Positions 1 through 10,485 of a stretch of 64,000 nucleotides of DNA are shown here, one piece after another. The first letter of the stretch is position 1. Each line of letters begins with the position of its first letter. Below the pieces are notes generated by a model. It was not told the origin of the DNA. It did no database searches and saw only the letters and a list, made by a program, of their open reading frames with translations. Origin of the DNA: Coffea arabica (taxonomy: Eukaryota; Streptophyta; Magnoliopsida; Gentianales; Rubiaceae); NCBI RefSeq assembly GCF_036785885.1, contig NC_092323.1, forward strand, positions 17,120,501-17,184,500. The letters run 5' to 3'. A program made the translations under genes and the position numbers.

Positions 1-1654
1 ATTGAATCTAGAGTGAAAAATACGCGTATTATATTGACATGTATCGAGTGACATGAATAATAACTGCGTATTATATTCTTATTATGAAGTTGTATAAGTA
101 ATTTGTACGATGAATTATAACTGATTGTAAAAATGTACACTGTTTACATATATAAGTAATTTACACGATGAATTACAACTAATTGTAAAGATATACACAT
201 TGTTTCAAAGCAGTTGGCGATTCTTCCTGCCCTTCTCCTGAAAAATATGCTTTTCAAGAAAGATTCCATTATGTGAAAATTAAGTGTGAAAAAAATAAGT
301 CATAGTCACTGAAATTGACTGTGTTCTACAAGCTTATAAAAACACCCTAAAATTTTGGTAGCCAGACAAATGTATATATAAAAGTTTCAAATTTGAGTTT
401 CACAATTATGCAAACGTAGCATAATTTGTTAGTTCATATCTCATTAAATATAAAACTGTCATCATCATTACCCACAAAGTATTATAACTTAAAGGTTAAG
501 CAAAAACTTAGGGTGCGTAAATTGATTTTTTAAAAGATAAAAGTTACTGCTGACACAGAGAGAGACAAAGATTTTTTAAAAAAATTTCTCATCTTCAATT
601 TCCACTTTAAATTAGTTCATATGCCAGCAAACAGTTACTTTGTCATTGCTATCTTTAAAATGTGAAGCAAATAGTAACGTTCTTTAAACAATTGATGAAG
701 TTCTGATTTGCAATTCTAGAACAGATTACAGAGATTTTATCCATAAAAGTCCAAGCTCAATTACTTAATTAGACATTGTCATGCTCATTGGTATATGCTT
801 CTTAACTAGATAAGGCATCATTTGGATCTCATCCGTTTCATAAATTTAGAAGGGACTTAATGAGTAATCATGTCTTATCTCATGTTTGGTTCATTTTGAG
901 GTGTACAAATTGGAGAATCATCTTTCACAATCTAAACTAAATTTCAGATTTTGTAGTATGACATGCATTCATATCCATTTGTATATTCATTCTGGTGTAT
1001 ATGAAAATTTAATTTTTGCAAAATCAATTATTTATGATGAAAAGGTTATCCGACAGGTCTTTTCTGCTCACATTCTATGGGAATAGAGCATGAGCTAGAG
1101 AGGCCTTTAGCTATAGGATAAACAAACCCTATAAAACTATTAGATTAATAATTGGGGATGACAAGTTCATAGAATAAAAGATTTCAAGTTTTCTTTATCC
1201 TTCTTTTAATCTAGAATGGTAATTCAAAGAATTGCCCTTAACTTGATATATTTGGATATGTTGCAAGCTAACAATTTTAGTTTTTGCTAGTTTGTCCAGG
1301 TTTGAGTCTAACAAAATTGATTGTATGGATTTTATTCATAATGCCCTTGACATATTTGAACTAATGAACAGCCAAATCAATTTTTTTATAAGTATCCAGA
1401 AAGATTGAGGGAAATGGCTCTTTTGAAAGAACCTAAAATGAAAATCATTTTCTGAAAATGAAATCATATGCCTATATGAATATCTAACTGAAAGGCCCCC
1501 TTCATATTAAGATTAAAGATCCTGCGTTTCAAGTTGAAGGATTCCATGTCAAGAATCAAGGTGCAAAAATTTCAAACAGATGCCAATCAAGGTGGAAAGA
1601 AATAATGGGATGATTAGTTTTAATACTTGATTATCAATTTCATGCTAATATGAC
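1..1654. other. AT-rich intergenic DNA
   Basis: No gene, RNA or clear repeat is visible. The sequence is strongly AT-rich with short open frames only; the longest, near 886-1086 on the plus strand, resembles no family I know and has stop codons on both sides. I take it as spacer. Confidence 0.5.
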
Positions 1655-1800
1655 GATATGGGATTATTGGGGATAATTTTTTGAAAAACAAATGTAACAC
1701 TTTTTGTGACATAATGCATGTGAGATAAAAAGATAGTTGAAAAAAAATGTTTATGATATAATCAAATAGTTTTTTGGATAAATAATAAAGGGTCTGTCTA
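1655..1800. repeat. Degraded MITE copy
   Basis: The core around 1693-1740 (GTAACACTTTTTGTGA, then ATGCATGTGAGATAAAAAG) matches the interior of the better preserved MITEs at 5377 and 6441. The terminal TGTTTGGAT repeats are no longer clean, so the boundaries are approximate. Confidence 0.45.
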
Positions 1801-2090
1801 AGGAGTGTTCATTTGATATATTTCAAGTGTCATATTTTTGGAAATGTAAAATTAAGTGAAAAAATAAATAAATACAAGGGAGGGTAGGTAAGATTAAATA
1901 GGAAAAGTATATAAATAAAATGCAGGGTAATAATTATTAACATGTGCATATACATGAATTCTAGAAAAAAAACCCAATAATAAATTATCCAAACAAATCC
2001 CTGTAATTAGTCAAAAAATGGAAAAGAGATCCAGTGTATTTATTGCGTGAGGCGAAGCTTTTATGATATAGTTGTATATTTCCAGTCCAA

Positions 2091-2103
2091 GCAATATTAA
2101 GAT
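2091..2103. repeat. SINE target-site duplication, left
   Basis: GCAATATTAAGAT is repeated perfectly at 2299-2311, directly flanking the SINE. A 13-bp direct repeat next to a poly(A) tail is the signature of LINE-mediated target-primed insertion. Confidence 0.85.
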
Positions 2104-2298
2104 TTTTTTTTTTTTTTGCGGGCGGAGGGGTATCCGGATCACTAGATAAACCGAACCCGACTAAATCCCCCCGGCCCGAGAGAAAAGGCCCCGTCCCCTC
2201 GAGCACGTTAACCCTGGGACTCGATCCCTGGTGGGGGAGATGGACAACGGTTGCTAAGGAGCTTCCGTAACCAAACGAGCTGTCCAGGAGGGGCCCAT
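2104..2298 (-). mobile_element. tRNA-derived SINE
   Basis: On the minus strand this GC-rich block in AT-rich DNA reads from a tRNA-like head to a poly(A) tail. The head carries a candidate pol III A box (AGCTCGTTTGG, complement of 2271-2281) and a B box (GATCGAGTC, complement of 2218-2226) that fits GWTCRANNC. The tail appears on the plus strand as the T run at about 2103-2117. It is flanked by a perfect 13-bp direct repeat. The minus-strand open frame covering it is a by-product. SINEs are non-autonomous and use LINE reverse transcriptase. I cannot assign a named plant SINE family. Confidence 0.85.
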
Positions 2299-2311
2299 GC
2301 AATATTAAGAT
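2299..2311. repeat. SINE target-site duplication, right
   Basis: Second copy of GCAATATTAAGAT, at the 5' (head) side of the minus-strand SINE. Confidence 0.85.
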
Positions 2312-2793
2312 GACATACTGTTTTCGACTTTTTATTTACTGTAATTAGAGAACTATGGGACAAGCCAATTGTAGATATCTAAAAGCCAAAATTGTTAAAT
2401 TAATTTTGACTTTTGCTTGAGGTACAAATAATTTAATTTTTGATAGATGTAAAAGGTTTGTAAACATTAAAATTATGAACTAGATATGACCATTTCATCT
2501 AATAACATTGAAAGAAGATTTTAACGAAATTATGATGTTTTATCAAAAAAAAGTCACATGTAGATGAAATAGTAAAACATTGTCATATACATGAAAATCA
2601 TTTCTTGGTATGCTAATTAACTCATCAAGAACAAAATTAAGCTGATACTCATGCAGCAATGTTAAACGTCCACTAGATTTGTTTTGCAAGTAAATAAACT
2701 AGAACATATATATTATCCAAATCCACAATTTATTACCACAAGTTTAACTGTATTCTATACTGTAAAATTACATAAGTATAATCTTAGTTTAAT

Positions 2794-3055
2794 GGTGTGT
2801 TTGATAAAAAACTAAAAAATGAAAAATGAAATCATTACATTACAGAATTTTTACTGAATCTAATATATTTGAATATATACCACATTAAGTGATAAATGAA
2901 TAACTTATCACTTATTGTTTGGAGCAAATTTTACTTAGAAAATTCAGTGCCATTTAATTAATTTAGATGTTATTTTTTTGTTATCAAATGCGTCTGAACA
3001 TATTAAGATTCGATTCCATTAAGTTTAAGTGATTAATTAGGTAATCAAACAGACC
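2794..3055. mobile_element. MITE with GGT(G/C)TGTTTGAT termini
   Basis: The ends form an imperfect terminal inverted repeat: GGTGTGTTTGATAA at the left and the complement of GGTCTGTTTGATTAC at the right. The inside is AT-rich without a coding frame. TTAAT on the left and TTAAA on the right may be a decayed short target duplication. Length and ends fit a small non-autonomous DNA transposon; the superfamily is uncertain. Confidence 0.55.
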
Positions 3056-3149
3056 TTAAATATTTATTACTCTTCTCCACGTCCCATTCTCCTTCCTTTT
3101 GGTCCCTTTCCCTTTAAAACAATTTGAATTTAGAAAAATATTTCTTTGT

Positions 3150-3775
3150 TTGGTTTAGCTATTTTCGGAGTATTTTTGAAATATTTTACTGTAACAATAT
3201 ATATGAAAAACTTTTACTATAAATGTTCTTAGTAGTGTTTTTAAAGTTGTTTTTGAGATATATTTTGGGATATTTTTAAAGTTTAAAAATTTTTTAGGAT
3301 TTTTTTAAAAATTAACACTACCACCTACCACCGCCACCATTCCCTCTCTCCTTCTCTATCTTTCCCCTCCTTCTTCCTCCTCCATCCTCTTCCTCTCCTC
3401 TCCTTCCTTCCTCTTCCCTGCCCCAACCTCGCCCCTCCCCTCCTTCAATCTGGACTCGACCAAATCGCGATCACAATGATCGCGATCTAGTCGAGTCCAG
3501 ATCTGGTCGTGGGTAGGTCGGGGTGGGGAGGAAGGGGTGGTGGGGTTGTGGCAGGAAAGGAGAGGGGAAGGGGGAAGGGAGGAGGGGAGTGGAAGGGGAG
3601 CAAGAGAAAGAGGGAGGGGATGGTGGCGGTGGTGGTGATGGATGGAAGAAGAAATGGTGTAAATTTTATTTTTTTAATTTTTTTGTATGTTTGAAATTAA
3701 TTTTTGATGTATTATATGGATGTGGTATTTTTGGAATTATTTTTATTTGTGTACTACTATAGTATTGCATATGAA
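3150..3775. mobile_element. Large fold-back (inverted-repeat) element
   Basis: A pyrimidine-rich arm (about 3320-3448) faces a purine-rich arm (about 3500-3645). Their sequences are roughly reverse complements, for example the CCACCGCCACCAT block on the left and ATGGTGGCGGTGG on the right. They are joined by a near-perfect 23-bp palindrome (3451-3473 with 3477-3499, 21 of 23 pairs, loop CAA) around GATCGCGATC. The outer parts are AT-rich and share motifs such as TATTTTTGAAAT and GTATTTTTGGAAT. The open frames in the G-rich arm are low-complexity and not genes. The ends are approximate. Confidence 0.5.
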
Positions 3776-5376
3776 AAAATAGAGAATCCAATCAGAGGAA
3801 TTGTTGTAACCAAAAGTAACATTGGCCACCACCAAAACTTTGAATCTTGATGAGGTGAGAAATCAAAGATTCAAATCTTATCTCCCATCAATGTGTTACT
3901 ATATGTGATTTTTTCTAAATTTATACGAATGCATAGTGTATCTGTCTAAATTAGATTTAAAGGTGTCTGGTAGGAGCAGGCTAAGCTGATAAAATTGTTG
4001 TTGTATTCTGCACTTTATTAGGGCTGGCCAAATTCTTCAGAGGCATTAAATGGTGAAAGTCAATTTTTCCAGCAAAAATATTTCCCAAAAGCTAAGTCCT
4101 TTTGGATAAAGAATATCATCTGTAGTGTCGTTTTCTGTCAGCAAGCAGCCATAGCTGGAAGGCCGACCTTGACGGGAAAAAATATCTTCAAGAAGCTAAA
4201 AAATTCAAGTACCCAGTTAGGAGATTACCTAATTACCGGCGGCTTTATAGTCAAATGAACAGAGAGAAGAATAGGCTGAAAAAAAAACTCAATGTCATCT
4301 GTTTCAAATGGACCTTGCATTGGCTGTGACCCCATCCCTCACGTATTCTGGATTTAAATTCCTTTTTTTTTGCCCTTTTCTTAGATCCTACTCCTCCTTT
4401 ATTAAGAAAAGTTCTAAAAAAAATTCTTGTTGCAATTAATTCGCTTCTTTAAATTAATTGATTCTTTTTATTATATTTCTATTTCCTTAAATGAAAAATC
4501 TCAAAGACCTTTTTGCACGCATTCAGCTGGTTTGAAGAAAAATATATATAGTTGACCTTTGGCAAAATGCTCTGCTTCCTACCCTTGGAATTGGAAGTTG
4601 ACTTTTGGCTTGCCCTTGCTCAGTGCAAAAGTCGCACCAGTAATTGTTCCTTCTAATTCTTTTTTTTTTTTAAATATTTTGTTTTAGATTAATCTTTTTG
4701 TATATCATCAGTGTAATTTTTTTTCCCAAGCCGGATTTGGGTTCATGCAAATGCGTAATAAGAGTATTTGAAATTTCAATATAAGTTTACACAAATAAAC
4801 CTGTTAGCGTTAAAAAAAATTTCGACAGATAGCGATGGAAAGATTAATTATTTCTTGTTAAATAGTTAATAACATGAAACAAATGAATTACCATAATTCT
4901 GATTGGAACCCACAATTTAAAATAATATCTTAGTAGCCTAGAATTGTTTCAACCTCAAACATAGAATTTACTAATTGGATCCAATGATTGCTATTTTTTT
5001 TCCAATGATTGGTAATTTATATATATATATATATATATACCTTTCCCTCTCTCTCCTTTTTTTTTTAAAAAAAAATTCCCAAATGGCTATCAATTAGGTT
5101 GGCGGTTGAGTAGTTTTGTACCTACCCTAAGGCTCAAATTCATTATTGCGTAGCCACTGCATCTTCCTAATAAATTTCCCTTTTTCAGTTTTTTTTGGAG
5201 TTTTGGTTTTTAAGCAATTTGCTATGGAAGTTCCTATTTGCAAGATTCAACCAAGGTTCAATTTTTCACTTGATCGAAACTCGTTTAATTGAACTGATGC
5301 TAGAATCACAAGAAAGAAGCCAAATAAAGAATGTAAAATAAGAATAGGCTTTTCTTCTACAATAAATCTACGCGTC
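3776..5376. other. Intergenic DNA with (TA)n
   Basis: No gene recognised. A dinucleotide (TA)n run lies at about 5018-5039, followed by a short CT-rich tract. Several short T and A homopolymers are present. Confidence 0.45.
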
Positions 5377-5536
5377 TGTTTGGATTGTGAATTATTAGAG
5401 ATATTTTTACTGTAACACTTTTTGTGATGTGATGTATGTGAGATAAAAAGGTAATTGGGAAGGTAAAAAGGTGTATTGAAAATTGTAATGATGATGTAAG
5501 TAAATAAATTTGGGGAAATAAAACCCAATCCAAACA
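5377..5536. mobile_element. MITE, TGTTTGGATTG family
   Basis: The terminal inverted repeat is TGTTTGGATTG on the left and CAATCCAAACA on the right. The interior carries TTTTTACTGTAACACT, then GTGATGTATGTGAGATAAAA, found again in the copies at 6441, 6890, 13607 (inverted) and in decayed form at 1655. About 160 bp, no coding capacity. Confidence 0.75.
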
Positions 5537-6440
5537 AAACCGTACATTTTATACTCTAGTTTTAATACCAATATTTTTCGAGTCATTAAAGCATGAAAAT
5601 TAGGGATATTAATGTAGCAGTGGAACTAATTTTTTTTTTTTATAGAAAAATATATTTTTTAATTGGGCAAAAACTAGTTATAAGCAAAAATAAAATAGAA
5701 GTCAATGGCCCCAATTTCTTTATTATCTTAGCAGCAACAAACTTTAGCATCATGAACAGTGCTGAAGAGGACATGAAACATTTCCAAAAACCTGCAGGCT
5801 CTAAAAATACCTTTTATATCCTTTTAGTTAAAAAATAGAGAATATATGTTATGTATATTATTAAAGGGTACCAAAAAAAGTTACCAATTGCCAACAAACA
5901 GCTGTTCTATCTTCTTTCTTTGGTGGTGTCAAATTACACTCATTTTCCTCAGTGTGGTGTCATCATGATTATAACATTCCAAAAGTTTTTATCACTTTGA
6001 GCAGCAAAAGAAAATATCAGAATTCTCTAATTTATTTTTCATTTTTGTTTAACTGATATATAGAGATCATGCCTGTTTCTTGCATAATATAATTTATAAA
6101 TCAATAATAATATCCAGTTTGAAATCCAACCTCGAATACATAAAGTTAACAAAATAATAACATATTTAGAGTTCAAATATTAGAATTTAAATATATATAT
6201 ATATACATATATCTACCCTTATTTTTTAGTTACTTATGCATTGTTACTTGTTAGTAAAGATTTCAACCCCTCTCCTCTACAAAAAATTTTTTTAAAAAAA
6301 ATTTCAACCATCTTCGAATTGTTTGTGACCACTTTTATCCAACAACATTTTTTTTACTACTAATATCCATTGCATTTTAAAATATTCCATCTTTGTTTTG
6401 TGAAGTAAAATACTTCATCTTTGGGACAAAAATGACAATT
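5537..6440. other. Intergenic DNA
   Basis: AT-rich; a short plus-strand open frame at 5593-5838 has no recognisable motif. Nothing else supported. Confidence 0.4.
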
Positions 6441-6610
6441 GGTTTGTTTGGATTGTAAATTATTCGAGATATTTTTACTGTAACACTTTTTGTGATGTGA
6501 TGTATGTGAGATAAAAAGGTAATTGAAAATATAAAAAGATGTATTAAAAATTATAATGATGATGTAAATAAATATATTTAAAAAAAATAATCAGCTGTCC
6601 AAACAAACCC
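6441..6610. mobile_element. MITE, TTTGTTTGGATTG family
   Basis: The best-preserved copy of the family. The left end GGTTTGTTTGGA pairs with TCCAAACAAACC at the right. AATTG flanks both sides and could be the target duplication, although part of it may belong to the terminal repeat. The interior again has the TACTGTAACACTTTTTGTGA core. Confidence 0.75.
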
Positions 6611-6754
6611 AATTGAGACTAAACAGATTGTGCATGCAAAAATAATTAAAGGCAGTAGTATCGCGCAAACTTCTTCGTGCTATGTCATCTGGGTGACGAC
6701 AGCCCTTACGTAAGACTGACACTGCAAGCAAAACTCCAAAACAAGCAAATGAAT

Positions 6755-6883
6755 GTTCTTGTGTAATTCCTTCTCCAACAAGAACATTAAAAATGAAAGT
6801 TCTTGTGCAATTTCTTCTTCAAGAAGATCCTTAAAAATGAAAGTTCTTGTGTAATTTCTTCTTCAACAAGAACCTTAAAATCT
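6755..6883. repeat. Three 44-bp tandem repeats with hairpin
   Basis: Units start at 6755, 6799 and 6843, a period of 44 bp. Each begins GTTCTTGT and, except for changes in the middle unit, carries ACAAGAAC 23 bases later, so each can fold into a stem of about 8 bp. The flanks are ordinary AT-rich DNA. No function can be inferred. Confidence 0.75.
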
Positions 6884-6889
6884 ATTTCA

Positions 6890-7045
6890 AAGCGTGTATT
6901 ATTTCAAATAATTACTGTAGTATTTTTTAAGATGTGATGTATGTGAGATAAAAAGATAGTTAGGAATATAAAAAGGTGGATTGAAAAATGTGTTTATGAT
7001 GCAAGCGAGATATTATTTGAAAAAATTTGTTATTCAAACAATTAT
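6890..7045. mobile_element. MITE, same family, diverged
   Basis: The interior ATTACTGTAGTATTTTTTAA and GTGATGTATGTGAGATAAAA match the copies at 5377 and 6441. The termini are degraded (TTTCAAATAATT on the left, TTATTCAAACAATTA on the right), so the limits are approximate. Confidence 0.55.
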
Positions 7046-7123
7046 AAACCTACAAAACTTGTTTCTTCTTCTTTTTTTATTTTTATTTTTGGGAGCAATA
7101 ATTGAAAATATGTTTAGGTAGCC

Positions 7124-7264
7124 TTGTTTGGATTGCTTGTTTCCGTCGGAAAATATTGTCGTTTTCCGTGATCATATTTCCCTATCACCTTTTTCCCTCA
7201 CATATATCAAATCGCTACAGTAATTTTTCCATGAAAAATGACGGAAAATGCAATCCAAACACAA
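7124..7264. mobile_element. Small MITE with TTGTTTGGATTGC termini
   Basis: TTGTTTGGATTGC at the left pairs with GCAATCCAAACACAA at the right. Just inside, TTTCCGTCGGAAAAT and GACGGAAAAT extend the inverted repeat. It shares the terminal motif with the larger MITEs but has a different interior (CACCTTTTTCCCTCACATAT). Confidence 0.65.
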
Positions 7265-10039
7265 CTAATTTGTAAAATCATAACAGAGATATTGATGCAT
7301 TGTGGGATGTATAATATGAATATCTATTATACATATAGATAAAAAAAAGTTTGCATCTTGATTTTTTTTTTCTTTCGTTCATATTCATTTTGTTTGGAAT
7401 TTAAAACATGAAATATGAGTACCTATTAAGATATCTGAAGAGAGAAATTTTTTGTTGCATTCCATGACCTCTTAAGCTCAACAATTTAGCTAACATGTCC
7501 AATGTTTGGCTTTCATTTAACTATGTCAAATCAATTTGAAATAGGTGTTTAATGGTCCTTTGACTATGTCTAATTTTACCTAGCATCGTCTGTTTTTGAC
7601 TTAAAATACTCCTTTATGTTGTAATTAGCAAGTTAAACAAACAATCAATCAATTTAGTCACCATCATGACCCGACCACTTATACCTCAAATTGATACTGC
7701 GTGGGAATATTATAGTATGAATTTAACATTAAGATTCATGAATGTGTCAAAAAGTAAAAGACTTTCTTGCAAATTAACTCACTCAAATACAAAGGTCATT
7801 CAAATACATCTAATCTTGCTATATACATCTCCTTAGAAAATCAACGTTGGTTCCCCATCATAGGTTATCCTCAAGTTTAAGAAAAGAAGGTGACAATAAA
7901 TAAATCCAAGACGCGGATTAAGGTATAAATTGTTGCTGTCCAATCCTTCCCAACTAGCAAAACAGCTCGTACTTATTAGAAAAAAGAAAATTTTTTTTTT
8001 TGGTTGTATAAGACGTGAAGTAAATGCTGAAAAGAAAGGATTTAAGGGTCAAATTAAGAATTAAATAATCACTTGCCCTGATAAATACGCTTACAAAGGT
8101 GAACCAAAAAAGGAGAGATGCATTGGAGAATCGAACTCAAAAAATTTCACAATTTTTGCCCTGATAATTTTTGTCTCTACCAATTTGAGCAGGATCATAA
8201 GAACAAAATTAAAAAATTAAACATATTTCGACTATTTTGAAAAAAAAAAAAAAGGAACCCCTCATGCATGCCTGCAAACTGTATGGTCCCAGCAGCCTAC
8301 TTGACACAAATTTATATTATTGTTTTGTTGTTAGAAGCTCCTCTTCTCTGCAGAGACAAAACAGAGCTTCATCCGCATTGGGACTGCATGGGATTGAAAG
8401 CGCAGCGGCCAATGCAGATTCTGTTCATTCTTCTTTGGTTTCTGATTACTGACTTTTGCATCAGGAGGCAATCATATAATCCCAGAAAAGTCACTTTTAC
8501 TTATTACAAAAAGTTTCCTTCCATAATTGACAAAATTTTTGGTACCCAAACCACTACAAAGTGGCAGTTTGTACTTTGTAGGGATAAAAAAGTTATTTAA
8601 AGAAATTCTCTGTTTTTAGTATTTATTGCAATATTTTGTTGTGATGAATATATATAAATATATAGAAAAATATGATAAAAGTATAAAAATATATTAGTCA
8701 AAAAGCGTAAGTGACAAGGCGACCGGTTAAATTTTTCTTTGTTATACTTCTTTTTTTTCATATATAAGATTTCGAACTCCGGATTTACAAATCGAAAAAT
8801 TTTTTGTTACATGGGATCTGTTTGATTTTTCATATACATGTGTAATATACTTAAACAATTAAATGCGCTTAAACAATTAAATGCGCTCGCATAACAAGTC
8901 TTTACGGTGACAGCGTACAAAAAATTAATTCATGTCGAAACGTTCCATTTTGGATTTGTGGTCATTAAGCAATTAACATTCTAAAGCTACTTTGTCATAG
9001 GGTACCTACCCACTACTTTTATGCTAATAAATAGTTCTCATTACCAATAAACCAAAAGAAAAACACCAAAAAAGAAAAAAACAATTGTTTGTGAATGCAT
9101 GGAGTCGGAATCCGTCCCTTCCATTGATGCATCTGAATTTACACTTCACTAATGCCGATTCCACACGTGACCCCCAACTCCCTCACTACTTTTACTAGGT
9201 CGGTACTCGCCATCAGGTCCCAATTGCTCTTTTTCTTTTGTTAGTACTTTAAAAATTGACAAATACGCGTAAAAGGTGAGTGAGGGAGCACAAACACGCG
9301 AACTACTGCACAAAAAAACACTTGCCTCTTCATCTCATGTTGTTGTTCTTTTTTTTTTTTTTTTTTAGTTTGTACTATAACTTTTGTTTTCGAATTTATT
9401 TACAAATTTAGCAAGCTTACAAATAAATGGTTTTTTTTTTTATTGAATGGTTCAATCTTTTGCTTCATTGGATATGAAGAGGATTATTGAAATCCTAGAA
9501 TGCGAGAAAATCGTATAATTGTTTATGGATGTTTTCAAAAGAAGCAGTGCTCTAAAAACTCATTTGAAAAAAAAAGAATTTTATTAAAAGATATTCATTA
9601 TTACTATATGTTTCCTAAGAATTAAAAGGGCTCTTGAAAAGGGCAATCCAAATGTGGTTTATAGTTGTGTGCACTGGAATGGTTGTTTGAACTTATGCTA
9701 CAAAATAAGTAAAATCATTGTAGAGTACTTTTGTGGATAATTCTTTGTATTAGAAAAAATGTAATTGAAAGATGTAAATCATAAATTTTTTAAAAGAGTA
9801 TTTTTGGAAAATATATCATTCAGGAAATATAAAAACACTTTTAACGAGTATGCTGACGCTCGTATTTTTCACACTTTTTTAACAAAAGACAAGAAAAGGT
9901 ACTTTCTAGTTTCTCTAGAGCATTTTTTTTTCTAGATAAAAAAATGAAAATTCTCAAAGAAAAAGGGAAACAAAAATGACCTAACATTGCCCACACACCA
10001 TAGTTATTAAATACTTATCAAAAAGAACCAAAAACTATT
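7265..10039. other. AT-rich intergenic DNA upstream of the kinase gene
   Basis: No supported gene. Short open frames near 8237-8600 overlap each other in different frames and show no domain. The stretch at about 9640-9850 vaguely resembles the MITE family but is too decayed to call. Confidence 0.45.
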
Positions 10040-10485
10040 ACTACTAATTTCCTTTCTCTCTAGGAAAAAGCCACGTCAGCCTCCCCTTGGCTCATCCAAC
10101 CACCGCCTGCCGTCCCTAACTAGCTGAGCTGTTCCTCACTGTGGCCTTCCCTTTGGCTTCCCCCACCAGAACCCCACACGGGCCACACCCCTCAGTTTTC
10201 ACACACACTCACACACTTCTCTCTCTCAATTTCACCATCACTCTTCCATAAGGCCCTTTTCTTTCCCTTTTCTTTTCTTCTTCAACTTTTCTTCTTCTAC
10301 TCCACTAAACTTTAATTTCTATATATGTAAATATAAATATAATACTTAAAAAGGTATAAATAAATAAATAAAATACTATATATATATATATAGATATTGA
10401 AGAGTAGTTATTATAGATTCACTACTCTGCTTCTTCTGGTAGTGAGGTTTTTCATTTTCTTTTTTCAAGAGAAAGGGGAAGAAAA
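10040..10485 (+). promoter_or_regulatory. Promoter and 5' leader of the MAPKKK gene
   Basis: Base composition changes here from AT-rich spacer to CT-rich DNA. At about 10200-10315 there are ACACAC and TCTCTC tracts, as in plant core-promoter Y patches and 5' leaders. A TA-rich run with TATATATATATATAGA lies at about 10376-10393 and could serve as a TATA region, or could be inside the leader if transcription starts in the CT tract. A start-stop codon pair (ATGTAA, 10325-10330) would be a minimal upstream ORF in the second case. The transcription start cannot be decided from sequence. Confidence 0.4.

Noticed and set aside
1985..2302. 105-codon minus-strand open frame
   Set aside because: It is the SINE read as protein; it runs through the pol III boxes and the A tail.
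3509..3762. Gly/Lys-rich overlapping open frames
   Set aside because: Low-complexity translation of the G-rich arm of the fold-back element; two frames are equally open.
6755..6883. CRISPR-like short repeats
   Set aside because: Only three directly adjoining 44-bp units without unique spacers, in plant nuclear DNA; an ordinary tandem repeat.
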